A stretch of DNA of 64,000 nucleotides from assembly GCF_028356935.1 (NCBI RefSeq), contig NZ_CP102798.1, forward strand, positions 124,001 through 188,000. Direction: 5' to 3'. The notes below the pieces were generated by a model. The model was given only the letters and a program-made list of their open reading frames with translations, searched no databases and had not been told where the DNA came from. Positions 52,033 through 62,074 of the stretch are shown here, piece by piece (position 1 is the stretch's first letter; the number at the start of each line of letters is the position of its first letter). Position numbers and translations under genes: made by a program. This stretch comes from Lysinibacillus sp. OF-1. Its GTDB lineage: Bacteria; Bacillota; Bacilli; Bacillales_A; Planococcaceae.

Positions 52033-55000
52033 TCATCTCTTTTCATCCGGGATTAGTGGGAAATTTATTTGTACAGTTGTTCCTTCATCGACAACACTAT
52101 CGATACGGAAGGTGGCATTCTCATATTTTTTTATACGTTTGGCAATATTTCGAATCCCAACGCTCTGATGAACTGAAGGTTCTTCTGATAAAATTTTGTC
52201 TAACATTTCTTGTGTCATGCCAATACCATTATCTCTAATCTGGATATTTATCATTTGCTGTTCTTTTGCTATTTTCATTGTCACTCGACCATTGTTTCGT
52301 TTGTTTTTTAAACCGTGAAAAAGAGCATTTTCAACTAAAGGCTGTAGTAGTAGAGGAGGAATCAATATATTGAATGGTTCCTCCATCTGAATTTCCCAAT
52401 CGAGCTGCTCTGGATATCTCATTCGATGAATATTGACATAGGCCTGTATAAGCTGGAGTTCCTGATCTAAGGCAATTAAGCTATTAGTATTTTCGAATGA
52501 GAAGCTGCTTCTTAAAAATGCTGCAAAATCGGTAATCATTGTCCGTGCTTTATCTAAATCTAAATAACTGAGCGATAAAATCGAATTTAACACATTGTAA
52601 ATAAAGTGAGGTTTAATCTGTGCTTGTAAAAAAGCTGTCTCCATTTTAATAGCTGTTTCAGCAGATTCTTTTAACAAAATAAGATTTCGAACTCTTGTCT
52701 TTAGTTCAGCCGTATCTAGTGGTTTATGTAGAAAATCATTCGCTCCGGATTGGAAAGCAGCAATCAAATCCTCGGGACGAATGGCGGCTGTAAGCATTAG
52801 TATTGGTAGCTCCGCAGAAGAATAGCTTTTTCTAATTTGCTGGCAAACCTCATAGCCAGACAACTTAGGCATCATAATATCTAAAATTAATAAATCGATA
52901 GCTGGATGCAGTGTTAATTGTTCAAAGACTTGCTGGCTATCGTCTACAGCAATGATAGAGTAATTTTCCTTTTCTAGAATATCGATTAATACTTTTAGGT
53001 TAATATGGTCATCATCAGCAATTAGAATTTTTTTCCCTACTTTATTTCCCGCAAAATGAGGAAAGGTTACTGGAGAATATTCTTTAGTTAGTATAATTTT
53101 ATTCCTATGTTCCTTGTCTTGCTGCTCTTTCTTTATTGCTTCAATAGGTAGCTTAACGTAGAAAGTTGTTCCTTGACCTACAACTGAATGAACAGTAATT
53201 TCTCCACCATGCAACTGCACAAGTTCTTTTGTCACATTTAGGCCTAGACCTGCACCTCTACTTGCATCCTCTAACTGCCGAAATGGTTCAAAGATTGACT
53301 CTAAATGTTCTGGCGCAATACCCCGCCCGGTGTCACTTACTTCAATAACAAGGAATCTATGTTCTTCGTAGCATGAAATTTCAACTTTTCCTTGCTTGGT
53401 GTATTTAACAGCATTTTCAATTAGATTATAAAGAATTTGACGTAGCCTATCTTCGTCAGCTAATAGAAACTTACCTCGTTCAATATAATTATAAATTTTT
53501 ACGTCTTTATTGCCGATGTACGACAATATTTCAACGATGACATGGGTTACAGAATATAGATCAACATTAGTAAGACGTAGTTTTAGTTCACCTTCTTTTA
53601 TCTTTGAAAAATCTAATATATCATTAACAAGATGTGATAACTTTTCTGTGATATTAAAGATGAGCGAGATTTTTTCTTTTTGTTCCATCGTTAATGTGGT
53701 GCTTTCCTGAGGCTCTAGCATGGACTGAGAAATAGCAATTACACCATGTAAGGGCGTACGAAATTCATGAGAAGTTTTTGCGAGAAACTCATCTTTTAAT
53801 TTATCTACTCGCATTAAAGCACTTGTTATTCGTCCTTTCTCTAAATAAGAGTCAGTAAAACGATGGGAAATATAAAGAGAAAGCATCGTTAAACAAATAA
53901 AAGGAAGTAAAGGTGGTAATGAATAGATTTCTAGATTAATATTCAGATTTAAAGTAGCTACGACCATATAGATGAGAATAGCCATCGAACTAAGCGATAA
54001 ATATATAGCTCCTACTGATCGTTTAAAGATAGCAATGATTTGAATATAAAGGATATAAAAGATATTCATAAAAATATAAATAGAGTACACAAATTGTAAG
54101 TATGAGCTAATGGATATGGGGAGCATAACCGTAGCTAATAATAAAACGCCAATTATACAAAGTATTTTTACAATTTTTTCATAAGCAAATTGTTGAAGGG
54201 CATAGTAAAAATACAACAGCATGAAGATACCTGTACCGATACTCGAAATAATTTGAATTCTTATCAGGAACTCATAGGTAACAGGGAGTAACGACATTAA
54301 AATTTTTTCACCATGGGAGACGCTATATAAACCGACCATGAAACAAAATAAGGAAAAATAAAGCTGTTCGATATCGAGTCTCGCATAGAGATAAGAACCA
54401 GCAAAATAAATAAACATTGTAAAAAAAGCAGCAATCGTTATCAAATCGTAAAAAAGAGAGCTTTCTCTTAATTTTCCAATACTTTCTTGATCTCCAATGA
54501 AAATTGAACCAATAATTCCTCCACCTGATGCATAATCAAAATTAGCCACATGTATAAGCAGCTCTAACTCGTTTTTATTAGGTTGAAAGTAAGCAACATA
54601 GGGTACATTCTTTTGTACATATATTGACTCTTCAGCAGGTACACCGCTTTGTCCAATACGCTTTTCATCAATATAAATGGCATTGGACATACGAATATTC
54701 CCTGTTTTGATACCTAAAATATCATCGGGATTATTGATTAAAATTTTTAATCGATAAGTACCACTGCCGAAAGTGGTGAAATTTTCTTTATTGAGCGTAT
54801 ACTTTGACCATTGTGACGGGACTTCTACTAAATAGGAATGATGGTTATCGAAATCGGAATAATTCAACAATTTATCGGGGACGAAATCCCATTCTCCATC
54901 TAAACTTACTGTATTGTGGTGCAAATCGTATTGTTTTAGGTCTATTACGCCAGCAACAGCTTTAGGAGCGTCGGTTCTTTCATGTTTGAGTAACTGTGAC

Positions 55001-55059
55001 GCCACACCAATAATCACTACACTAATAATGACCATAGAAATAAGTATTAGCTTTCTCAT
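52033..55059 (-). CDS. Hybrid sensor kinase: 7TMR-DISM, HisKA/HATPase, receiver, second LytS-type kinase
   Basis: 1008 residues. A signal-like helix, then an extracellular sugar-binding-like 7TMR-DISM domain (about 40-190, with VSLDGEWDF), and seven helices (200-400). Kinase 1 is HisKA with H431 (KTSHEFRTPLHGVI) and an HATPase (GAGLGLNVTKEL). A receiver with D727 (LLILDIMMPKLSGYE) follows. Kinase 2 is LytS-type His_kinase with H818 (QIKPHFIYNVLNSI) and an HATPase with DNGIGM. Two complete transmitters in one chain is uncommon. The response regulator starts 4 bp downstream. Confidence 0.9.
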   Translation of the reverse strand: MRKLILISMVIISVVIIGVASQLLKHERTDAPKAVAGVIDLKQYDLHHNTVSLDGEWDFVPDKLLNYSDFDNHHSYLVEVPSQWSKYTLNKENFTTFGSGTYRLKILINNPDDILGIKTGNIRMSNAIYIDEKRIGQSGVPAEESIYVQKNVPYVAYFQPNKNELELLIHVANFDYASGGGIIGSIFIGDQESIGKLRESSLFYDLITIAAFFTMFIYFAGSYLYARLDIEQLYFSLFCFMVGLYSVSHGEKILMSLLPVTYEFLIRIQIISSIGTGIFMLLYFYYALQQFAYEKIVKILCIIGVLLLATVMLPISISSYLQFVYSIYIFMNIFYILYIQIIAIFKRSVGAIYLSLSSMAILIYMVVATLNLNINLEIYSLPPLLPFICLTMLSLYISHRFTDSYLEKGRITSALMRVDKLKDEFLAKTSHEFRTPLHGVIAISQSMLEPQESTTLTMEQKEKISLIFNITEKLSHLVNDILDFSKIKEGELKLRLTNVDLYSVTHVIVEILSYIGNKDVKIYNYIERGKFLLADEDRLRQILYNLIENAVKYTKQGKVEISCYEEHRFLVIEVSDTGRGIAPEHLESIFEPFRQLEDASRGAGLGLNVTKELVQLHGGEITVHSVVGQGTTFYVKLPIEAIKKEQQDKEHRNKIILTKEYSPVTFPHFAGNKVGKKILIADDDHINLKVLIDILEKENYSIIAVDDSQQVFEQLTLHPAIDLLILDIMMPKLSGYEVCQQIRKSYSSAELPILMLTAAIRPEDLIAAFQSGANDFLHKPLDTAELKTRVRNLILLKESAETAIKMETAFLQAQIKPHFIYNVLNSILSLSYLDLDKARTMITDFAAFLRSSFSFENTNSLIALDQELQLIQAYVNIHRMRYPEQLDWEIQMEEPFNILIPPLLLQPLVENALFHGLKNKRNNGRVTMKIAKEQQMINIQIRDNGIGMTQEMLDKILSEEPSVHQSVGIRNIAKRIKKYENATFRIDSVVDEGTTVQINFPLIPDEKR

Positions 55060-55302
55060 TATGGTTCTCTCAATCTTGTTATATTTAAAGGAAATAATAT
55101 GTAATTATACCTACAGTATAGCATGTGAAAGTAAACTAAGAATAGTTAAAATGTGAGTGAATGCCTATTGTGACGAGTCCATTTTAGATGGATTTTGTGC
55201 ATTTTATTTATTTATAGTGCATATGCTTACAATCACTCTGTTTTTTGCTTATAATAAGGAAGTCAGAGTTTTCTCTGAACAAAGTAGCCGCAAAGTGAGC
55301 GA

Positions 55303-56124
55303 TTGCGATTGAAAAAATTATTATATAGTGTATGCTTTGTTGTGTTTATAGTCATTTTTTTGTACGTAAACAATCACTGGCTAGTCGTAAGTAAGCATGT
55401 GTTCGAATCAGAAAAAGTGCCTGCCAGCTTTGAAGGGCTACGCATTGTACAGGTATCGGATTTACATGACGCCCTCTTTGGTGACAATCAGCAAAGACTG
55501 ATTGCAAAGGTTAAGGATACAAATCCTGACTATATCTTTATCACAGGTGATGTGATAGATAGCAATCGCTACGATTTAAAGCAAAGTCTACAGGCAGTAA
55601 AAGGACTAGTTGAAATAGCGGATGTTTATTATGTACTGGGCAACCATGAAGTAGCGACGAATAAGGTTGATGAAATTTATGAGGCGCTGTCATCGTTAGG
55701 GGTACATATACTGGCCAATGAATCGACCGTACTAGAGCGCGACGGGGAGCGCTTGGCGATTGTTGGAATTGAGGATCCGTTAATGGGTAGATCCACGGCA
55801 GACATGCTAGACATAGCAACAGCTTATTTACCAAACGATATGTTTAAGCTGTTACTGGCACATCGACCTGAGGTGTTTAATACGTATGTAAAGTATCACA
55901 TGGATTTAGTATTTTCGGGACATGCGCATGGTGGGCAAGTTCGTATTCCTGGACTTGGTGGACTTGTTGCGCCAGGACAGGGGCTGTTTCCAAAATATAC
56001 AGCTGGTGTCTACGAAGCAGGATCGACTGAAATGGTGGTTAGTCGTGGGCTAGGAAATAGCTCAGTACCATATCGCATTTTTAATCTTCCGGAAATTATT
56101 GTGATGGAATTAAAGAAAAAATAA
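55303..56124 (+). CDS. Membrane-anchored metallophosphoesterase, YkuE-like
   Basis: 273 residues. An N-terminal hydrophobic segment (VCFVVFIVIFLYVNNHW), then a calcineurin-like phosphoesterase with metal motifs VSDLHDALFG, FITGDVID, LGNHEV and SGHAHGGQVRIP. B. subtilis YkuE of this family is a Tat-exported wall phosphatase. Here no twin-arginine is visible (RLKK only), so it is probably a Sec-type anchored form. The start is uncertain: TTG 55303 or TTG 55309 after AGTGAG. It is convergent with tatC. Confidence 0.85.
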   Translation: MRLKKLLYSVCFVVFIVIFLYVNNHWLVVSKHVFESEKVPASFEGLRIVQVSDLHDALFGDNQQRLIAKVKDTNPDYIFITGDVIDSNRYDLKQSLQAVKGLVEIADVYYVLGNHEVATNKVDEIYEALSSLGVHILANESTVLERDGERLAIVGIEDPLMGRSTADMLDIATAYLPNDMFKLLLAHRPEVFNTYVKYHMDLVFSGHAHGGQVRIPGLGGLVAPGQGLFPKYTAGVYEAGSTEMVVSRGLGNSSVPYRIFNLPEIIVMELKKK

Positions 56125-56153
56125 GCACTGCGTTAAATTTTACGCAGTGCTTT
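56124..56153. terminator. Bidirectional terminator overlapping the tatC stop codon
   Basis: AGCACTGCGT (56124-56133) pairs with ACGCAGTGCT (56142-56151), followed by TT. The tatC stop codon lies in the loop/right arm, so the same hairpin serves both convergent genes. Confidence 0.75.
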
Positions 56154-56985
56154 CAATTTGTTTACGTTCTGTACGTCTGACAAGATAGATACTAATTTCA
56201 TACAAAATAATCATAGGTATTAATACGAGTAGCTGACTGATAAAATCGGGTGGCGTGATAACAGCAGAACCTACGCCCATTGCGATATAAGACCAGCCTC
56301 GTATTTTTTTCATGGATTCAGCAGTCAGTACACCAATGGCTGATAAAAAGAGAGCAACAATGGGTAACTCGAATAATAAACCGAGCGGTACGGTGGTCAT
56401 GATTAAAAAATGCATATATTCACTAGCTGATACCATAACATCGAAATTGGTAGCTCCGATACTTACTAAGAAGGTATAGCTAAGTGGATTGACAACAAAG
56501 TAGCCAAAAGCTATTCCTATTAAAAAAAGAACTAGCATAATCGGTGCATAGAGACCTAAAAATCGACTTTCCTCTTCCTTTAAGCCAGGCTTTACAAAGC
56601 TCCACAGAAAATGAACGAGAAAAGGCATTGCAAGACCAAATGCTAAAGTAGTAGAAATAGTCATATAAAATTTAACAACCTCAAGCGGCCCTAAAATAAT
56701 GAGAGAATGACCTCGAGTTATGAATGGAAACCAAATATTTATAGTCGAAAAGACTACAATAAAAAATAAAATGAAAATTGTTAGCCCTTTTATAATTTGC
56801 TTACGCAGCTCAGAAAGATGTTCCAATAATGAGGTAACAGGTATCAGAGGTTCATCTGCTACATGATCTTCTTCACTTGCTACTACAGGTATTTCAGCTA
56901 AAGCCTCCACGGGTGATGGAAGCTCAACTTGTGGTTTATCAAGGGGGCTTAAATATTTTCTTTTTCCGTCTTCATATGGATCCAT
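56140..56985 (-). CDS. tatC: Twin-arginine translocase subunit TatC with N-terminal extension
   Basis: 281 residues. Core TatC from about residue 52: SLLEHLSELRKQIIKG, then six helices with FGLAMPFLVHFLWSFVKPGL and a late SAVITPPDFISQ. TatC recognises the RR signal of folded cargo. Ahead of it are about 50 polar, acidic residues (MDPYEDGKRKYLSPLDKPQV and onward) absent from most TatC proteins. The ribosome site AGGAGGGG five bases before the ATG at 56985 shows that this extension is translated. It follows tatA by 11 bp. Confidence 0.93.
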   Translation of the reverse strand: MDPYEDGKRKYLSPLDKPQVELPSPVEALAEIPVVASEEDHVADEPLIPVTSLLEHLSELRKQIIKGLTIFILFFIVVFSTINIWFPFITRGHSLIILGPLEVVKFYMTISTTLAFGLAMPFLVHFLWSFVKPGLKEEESRFLGLYAPIMLVLFLIGIAFGYFVVNPLSYTFLVSIGATNFDVMVSASEYMHFLIMTTVPLGLLFELPIVALFLSAIGVLTAESMKKIRGWSYIAMGVGSAVITPPDFISQLLVLIPMIILYEISIYLVRRTERKQIESTA

Positions 56986-56996
56986 AGGAACCCCTC

Positions 56997-57200
56997 CTAC
57001 GAAGCATCAGATTTTTTTTCGACCTTTTTCTCGGAATCGTCCTCATCATCCATAAGCCCTTTAGTGGACTTTTTAAATTCTGCAAACGTTTTGCCAACTG
57101 CTCCGCCGATTTCTGGCAATTTCTTCGGACCAAATACAATTAATACAATGACCAAAATAATGATTAAGCCAGGTACTCCAATTGCTCCAAGACCTCCCAT
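56997..57200 (-). CDS. tatA: Twin-arginine translocase pore subunit TatA
   Basis: 67 residues: a short N-terminus, one helix ([14 protein letters not shown]), the [10 protein letters not shown] hinge, an amphipathic helix ([14 protein letters not shown]) and an acidic/Lys tail. AAAGGAGG lies eight bases before the ATG. A minimal TatAC system like those of B. subtilis, with the oxidoreductase cargo genes immediately upstream. Confidence 0.95.
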   Translation of the reverse strand: MGGLGAIGVPGLIIILVIVLIVFGPKKLPEIGGAVGKTFAEFKKSTKGLMDDEDDSEKKVEKKSDAS

Positions 57201-57229
57201 AAGCCTTGCCTCCTTTAAATTTAAGTTTT

Positions 57230-58942
57230 TTACACTAAAGAACCGCCTGATTGACTATATTTAATAACTCCCTCTGCACAGCGATAAGCAAGTGCTCCTA
57301 ATGTACCTGTTGGATTGTAGCCGCTATTGTGTGCAAAATTGCCTGCACTTACCGCGAACAGATTATCAACATCCCAATGCTGTAGGTAATTATTCACGAC
57401 ACCTTGCTCTGGCGTTGAACTCATGACTGTCCCACCTGTGTTATGCGTTGTTTGGTAAGGTACGATATTGTAGTCGGTAATTTCAGCGTTAGGAACAATT
57501 GTTTTTGCACCCATCTCTTTCATAATGTCAGCTGCTCTTGCGGAAATATATTTATGAAGTGCACGATCCTGCTCAGTAAAATTGTACGTTAATTGTATTA
57601 ATGGCAAGCCATAAGCATCTTTATAGGTAGGGTCCAGTGATAAATAGTTTTGCTTATGTGGCATAGATGCTCCTTGCGCACCAATACCGAATGAGCGTGT
57701 ATAGTAATAAATAGACTGCTTTTTAAATTCAGGTCCCCAAGTAGGCGTATCTGGTGGTGTTGGATTGGAACCGATTGGTCGAGTACCTGTCTGTGTAAGA
57801 GCAATATTTCCTCCGTGAATAAAATCTAAATCACTATGGTCAAAATTATCCCCATTGAAGTCGTCTATACACATGCCTAATGAACCTGCGCCCATAAATG
57901 TATTGTATTGTTCATCGAAGAACCCCGCAGCACCAGGTAAGATTTGATAGCAATAGTTTCTGCCAAGTGTGCCTTTACCAGTAGTAGGATCATATCGTTC
58001 ACCGATGTCTGAGACCATTAACAGCTTGGCATTATTAAAGACATAGCTAGTCAATACAACCGCATTAGCAGGCTGAATAAATTCTTCTCCCGACACAGTA
58101 TCGATATATCTTACACCAGTAGCCTTATTGCCCTGCTTTAAAATTTCGACAACATTGGAATTGAAGCGTAAATCAAAGTTTCCTGTCTTTAAAGCGGTAG
58201 GGACGACTGTAATTTCTGCAGAAGATTTTGCGCCATATTCACAGCCAAACCGTTCACAGAAACCACAATATTGACAAGCATTGATCGTTTCACCATCAGG
58301 ATTTTTATAAACCTCGGATACGTTGGCAGATGGCACCATATAGGGTGTTAGCTTTAAGCTTTGTGCCGCTTTTTCAAATTGCGTAAGCATAGGTGTTTTT
58401 TTCATAGGTGGTGTAGGATAGGGATTTGAACGCTTGCCGCTAAATGGATTTTTATCATCACCTGAAATACCTGCTGTTTTTTCAAATTTATCGAAATAGG
58501 GCTCCAGTTGATCGTATGTTAAACCCCAATCCTGTATTAGATAATCTGGTCCAAGCTTGTTTGGTCCATAACGTTTATCTGTTAATGTTTTTATTTGAAA
58601 ATCATAGGGTAAAAATCGATAGGTCATACCATTCCAGTGCGTTCCTGATCCTCCAAGACCCTCTCCAAGTAGGAAGGAGCCAAGCTGTCGCATTGGCAAT
58701 GCCTTCATATTGCGATCATTTCGAAAGCTTACCGTTTCTTTAGATAGATTTTGCATCAAATCATATCGAATGGCATAACGGTATTCATCGTGAACATTTA
58801 AATAATCTTCGGTACCGCGCTTTTGACCACGCTCTAAACCGACCACCTTTAAGCCGGCTTTTGCACATTCAGCAGCAACGATACCGCCTGTCCAACCTAC
58901 GCCAACTGTTACAACGTCTACACTAGGTAATGTTTTAGCCAT
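57230..58942 (-). CDS. GMC-family oxidoreductase, large FAD subunit (gluconate 2-dehydrogenase-like)
   Basis: 570 residues. FAD-binding motif [20 protein letters not shown] with the closing Glu in GLERG. A Cys-rich segment, [20 protein letters not shown], matches gluconate/2-keto-gluconate dehydrogenase large subunits. The GMC catalytic end holds [20 protein letters not shown] with His and Asn. No signal peptide: it probably rides out of the cell bound to the small subunit, which has a Tat signal. The sugar or alcohol substrate is unknown. GGGGGG precedes the ATG. Confidence 0.88.
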   Translation of the reverse strand: MAKTLPSVDVVTVGVGWTGGIVAAECAKAGLKVVGLERGQKRGTEDYLNVHDEYRYAIRYDLMQNLSKETVSFRNDRNMKALPMRQLGSFLLGEGLGGSGTHWNGMTYRFLPYDFQIKTLTDKRYGPNKLGPDYLIQDWGLTYDQLEPYFDKFEKTAGISGDDKNPFSGKRSNPYPTPPMKKTPMLTQFEKAAQSLKLTPYMVPSANVSEVYKNPDGETINACQYCGFCERFGCEYGAKSSAEITVVPTALKTGNFDLRFNSNVVEILKQGNKATGVRYIDTVSGEEFIQPANAVVLTSYVFNNAKLLMVSDIGERYDPTTGKGTLGRNYCYQILPGAAGFFDEQYNTFMGAGSLGMCIDDFNGDNFDHSDLDFIHGGNIALTQTGTRPIGSNPTPPDTPTWGPEFKKQSIYYYTRSFGIGAQGASMPHKQNYLSLDPTYKDAYGLPLIQLTYNFTEQDRALHKYISARAADIMKEMGAKTIVPNAEITDYNIVPYQTTHNTGGTVMSSTPEQGVVNNYLQHWDVDNLFAVSAGNFAHNSGYNPTGTLGALAYRCAEGVIKYSQSGGSLV

Positions 58943-58955
58943 TTTCTAACCCCCC

Positions 58956-59702
58956 TTAATGATTGCCTAATGGATTAGGCTCAATTTTTTGGAATTTCGC
59001 ATCTTCTATTTGTGTAATATAAGCCATTTGGTGGCCAGGGAAGCCTTTCATGCGCCAGCCATCCATATTACGATTTCCGCCATACATAGGGTCAGAATAG
59101 GCACCCTCTAATGTAGCCGCACGCAGCAGTGTAAAGAAGAATGCGGATGTCACCCCAACCATTTCTATGTCACCCTTTTGAAAGGCTGTTAAAATTTCAT
59201 CCATCTGTTTACCTTCTAAATCATTAAAGCTCTTTTGATAACGCTTTTGAGCTTCGTCCTCTAATTTTTGAATGCCCTGCCTGAAAATTTCTGCTCGTGT
59301 TAAACGACTTTGATAGCCTTGTGTAGGGGCACCTACGTCAAATGGAGCTTGCATATATTCTTTAGAGTTACTCCCATAATTTCCTGCCAGTTGATGATCG
59401 ATAAAATAGGGAACATCTAAGCCTATAGCGCCGGGCCCTAAATCATCTTCTGGGAAGATACGCTCTGTAGCCTTTGATAAGATACTAAAATCTTTTTCAT
59501 TTCTAAAAAACATCTTAGCCTTAGGCGAACCAGTAGCCTCATTCGTTTCATGCCCATCATGCTCCAGAGTGGAAGTCCCTTTACCTTGGATGTTGTAGCC
59601 TACTAGCCCTCCTATTAATCCACCACCGACTAATGTACCAGCAGCAATACCTGTTGTTTTCAAAAAGTCTCGACGAGAAACATTGTTTTTGTCTGAACTC
59701 AT
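58956..59702 (-). CDS. Gluconate 2-dehydrogenase subunit 3-like protein with Tat signal
   Basis: 248 residues from the ATG at 59702, six bases after GGGAGG; the reading frame extends further upstream without a ribosome site. Tat signal VSRRDFLKTTGIAAGTLVGG with twin arginine, followed by a hydrophobic core. The mature part matches the gluconate 2-dehydrogenase subunit 3 family (FSILSKATERIFPEDDLGPG, and GWRMKGFPGHQ near the end). It should carry the GMC subunit through the TatAC translocase encoded downstream in the same operon. Confidence 0.9.
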   Translation of the reverse strand: MSSDKNNVSRRDFLKTTGIAAGTLVGGGLIGGLVGYNIQGKGTSTLEHDGHETNEATGSPKAKMFFRNEKDFSILSKATERIFPEDDLGPGAIGLDVPYFIDHQLAGNYGSNSKEYMQAPFDVGAPTQGYQSRLTRAEIFRQGIQKLEDEAQKRYQKSFNDLEGKQMDEILTAFQKGDIEMVGVTSAFFFTLLRAATLEGAYSDPMYGGNRNMDGWRMKGFPGHQMAYITQIEDAKFQKIEPNPLGNH

Positions 59703-59878
59703 AGAAATCCTCCCCTCAAAATGTTTTAAACCGATCCTATTGTTAATAATCAGCAAAAATTGTGAATTATAATCAATTTTTATTGGAAAATGTTTTAATT
59801 TCATCCAATGTAGCGAGTATTCTGTCTTTCTATAGCAAACTATATCTATGAATTAAAAAATTTGTAGAAAATTGTTAG

Positions 59879-59894
59879 CACTATATATATAGTG
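59879..59894. promoter_or_regulatory. Perfect 16-bp palindrome, possible operator
   Basis: CACTATATATATAGTG in the 313-bp divergent spacer between the dehydrogenase operon and the chemoreceptor gene. A TTGACT at about 59940 may be a -35 for the chemoreceptor. No gene is visible in the spacer. The palindrome is AT-rich, so significance is uncertain. Confidence 0.35.
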
Positions 59895-60015
59895 AAAATG
59901 GTATTATTATACATTTATTAATCATATTGGAAAACTTTTGTTGACTTCTACTTTTTGTGACTTTACTCTGAAGTTATGCATAAATATTCGAATAATATAG
60001 CTAAAAACGGAAGAA

Positions 60016-62028
60016 GTGAGAAAAAGGGATATGTGGATAAAAGGTATTGGTGGTAAATTAATTATTGCAATTATTGCTCTTGTTTTTGTAACTTGCGGCA
60101 CACTTGGACTATCTACTTGGATCAATAGTACGAATGCAATGAATGAGCAAGTGGAATCCAATTTAGTATCTAGAGCAGAGGATGTTTCACAATACATAGA
60201 AGAACACTTCCAACTAACACTGGTAGAGGTAGAAGCAATCGCAGAGCAAGAGGCAGTTCGTAGTATGGACTTTGAAAAACAAAAACAATATTTGTCAAAA
60301 CGCCTTGCTAATAATAAGAACTACTTAGGTTTTGGCATTATAAAAGCTGATGGGGTAGCCCATTATCTAGATGATACAACTGCTGAATTAGGCGATCGTG
60401 ATTATGTAAAAGAAGGTTTTACTGGCAAGTCTGTCATGTCTGAAATAACGATTAGCCGTGTAACTGGCGAGCCGGTTATTTTAATTGTTTCACCAATTAC
60501 TACAGCTACAGGTGAAAAAGCACTATTATTGGCTCGTATTGATGGTTATTATTTATCTAATATTGTCGAGGACATTAAGGTTGGAGACAGTGGCTATGCA
60601 TTTATGCTGGATGCTCAAGGAACGATTATTGGACATAATAATCATTCCTATGTGAGGGAGCAAAATAATCCAATCGAAGAAGCGGAAGAAACAGGTGTTA
60701 TGACGGGCAGGGCATTAGCTGCAAAAGAAATGATTACCAATGAAAGTGGCTATTTTTCGTTCGAAACAGAGGATGCTGGTACGAACTTAATGGGCTACCA
60801 TACCCTTGATAATGGTTGGAAAATGGGGGTTATTGCATTAGAAAATGAGATGTTCTCAGGACTTTCTAAGCTTAAGACGAACTTTATTGTCACGACCATC
60901 ATTGTTTCGATACTAGGACTATTCATCTCATTTGCTATTTCACGTTCGGTCAGTAGACCACTTCGTCATGTGCTTCGTATTAGTGAAGGCTTATCAGAAG
61001 GTGACTTTACACAGGAGATCCCTGAGAAGTATTTAAAGCGTATTGATGAGATGGGGACAATGGCGCGTGCATTAGATCGCATGATTGATAATATGCGAGA
61101 AATGGTAGCGAAAGTGAGTCAGGAAGCAACTGCAGTGAATGAAGCCTCGTGTGATTTAATGGGAGATGTCACTGCTGTGACAAAGCATTCTAAGCAAATA
61201 GCTAGTGCAATCAGTGAAGTAGACAGGGGGGCACAGAGTCAAACCGTGATGGCAGAAGAAAGTGCCTCTGCAATGGAACAAATGGCTATGGGTATACAAA
61301 ATGTTGCCGAAGTAGCCTCAGCTATTGCCTGCAATACAGATTTTATTTCCCAGAAAATTAGTGAGAGCAATGAAGCTGTCCAGCAATCTATGCGCCGTAT
61401 GAATGAAATTCAGGAGGGGACAACAGCTGAGCTAACAATTATTCACAAGCTAGAAAGAGAGTCAGAGGAAATTAGTTTAATTTCTAAAATGATTACAGAT
61501 ATTTCTGATCAAACAAATTTATTAGCATTGAATGCCTCCATCGAAGCAGCTCGTGCAGGAGAGGCAGGTAAAGGATTTGCTGTTGTAGCGGATGAAGTTC
61601 GCAAGCTTTCGGAGCAGACAGCAGAGTCAGCTACCAAAATTAATGTATTAATTGAAAGCGTTCAATCCTACACATTAGAGGTAGTAAAGGCGGCAGAATC
61701 GGGCGAAGTTCATGTTGAACGCGGATTAGCTTCTATTGAGGCAGTTGGTGAACGTTTTGAGGAAATGGTTCGAGCGGTAGGTGAGATAGCAGGTCAAATT
61801 GAAGAAATGAACGCTTCAGCTGAACAAATGTCTGCAAATACAGAGGAAGTTTCAGCATCTATGGAAGAAATGGCAGCAACCGCACATGCAGCAAGTGATT
61901 ATGTGCATGAGGTAACAGATGCAACAACAGAACAGTTGAATACAGTAGAAACGATGAACGGTCAAACTGAAAAACTATCAGAAATGGCGAAACGGTTATA
62001 TGGAGCCATTCAAAAATTTAAGTATTAA
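60016..62028 (+). CDS. Methyl-accepting chemotaxis protein with Cache sensor
   Basis: 670 residues. TM1 at about 12-32, an extracellular Cache-type domain (35-280; [35 protein letters not shown]), TM2 at about 290-310, HAMP, and a cytoplasmic coiled-coil signalling domain with the hairpin tip [20 protein letters not shown]. It senses a small ligand and controls the CheA kinase. GTG 60016 follows GGAAG; ATG 60031 is an alternative start. Confidence 0.93.
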   Translation: MRKRDMWIKGIGGKLIIAIIALVFVTCGTLGLSTWINSTNAMNEQVESNLVSRAEDVSQYIEEHFQLTLVEVEAIAEQEAVRSMDFEKQKQYLSKRLANNKNYLGFGIIKADGVAHYLDDTTAELGDRDYVKEGFTGKSVMSEITISRVTGEPVILIVSPITTATGEKALLLARIDGYYLSNIVEDIKVGDSGYAFMLDAQGTIIGHNNHSYVREQNNPIEEAEETGVMTGRALAAKEMITNESGYFSFETEDAGTNLMGYHTLDNGWKMGVIALENEMFSGLSKLKTNFIVTTIIVSILGLFISFAISRSVSRPLRHVLRISEGLSEGDFTQEIPEKYLKRIDEMGTMARALDRMIDNMREMVAKVSQEATAVNEASCDLMGDVTAVTKHSKQIASAISEVDRGAQSQTVMAEESASAMEQMAMGIQNVAEVASAIACNTDFISQKISESNEAVQQSMRRMNEIQEGTTAELTIIHKLERESEEISLISKMITDISDQTNLLALNASIEAARAGEAGKGFAVVADEVRKLSEQTAESATKINVLIESVQSYTLEVVKAAESGEVHVERGLASIEAVGERFEEMVRAVGEIAGQIEEMNASAEQMSANTEEVSASMEEMAATAHAASDYVHEVTDATTEQLNTVETMNGQTEKLSEMAKRLYGAIQKFKY

Positions 62029-62065
62029 AAAGGAGGAGCTGTCTCATAATGACGGCTCCTTTTTC
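62027..62065. terminator. Terminator after the chemoreceptor gene
   Basis: AAAAAGGAG (62027-62035) pairs with CTCCTTTTT (62056-62064), with CTGTC/GACGG inside. It lies between convergent genes. Confidence 0.75.
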
Positions 62066-62074
62066 ATAGTAGAA

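Noticed and set aside
55303..55390. Tat signal on the metallophosphoesterase, as in YkuE
   Set aside because: The N-terminus has no twin arginine (RLKK), so only a membrane anchor is supported.
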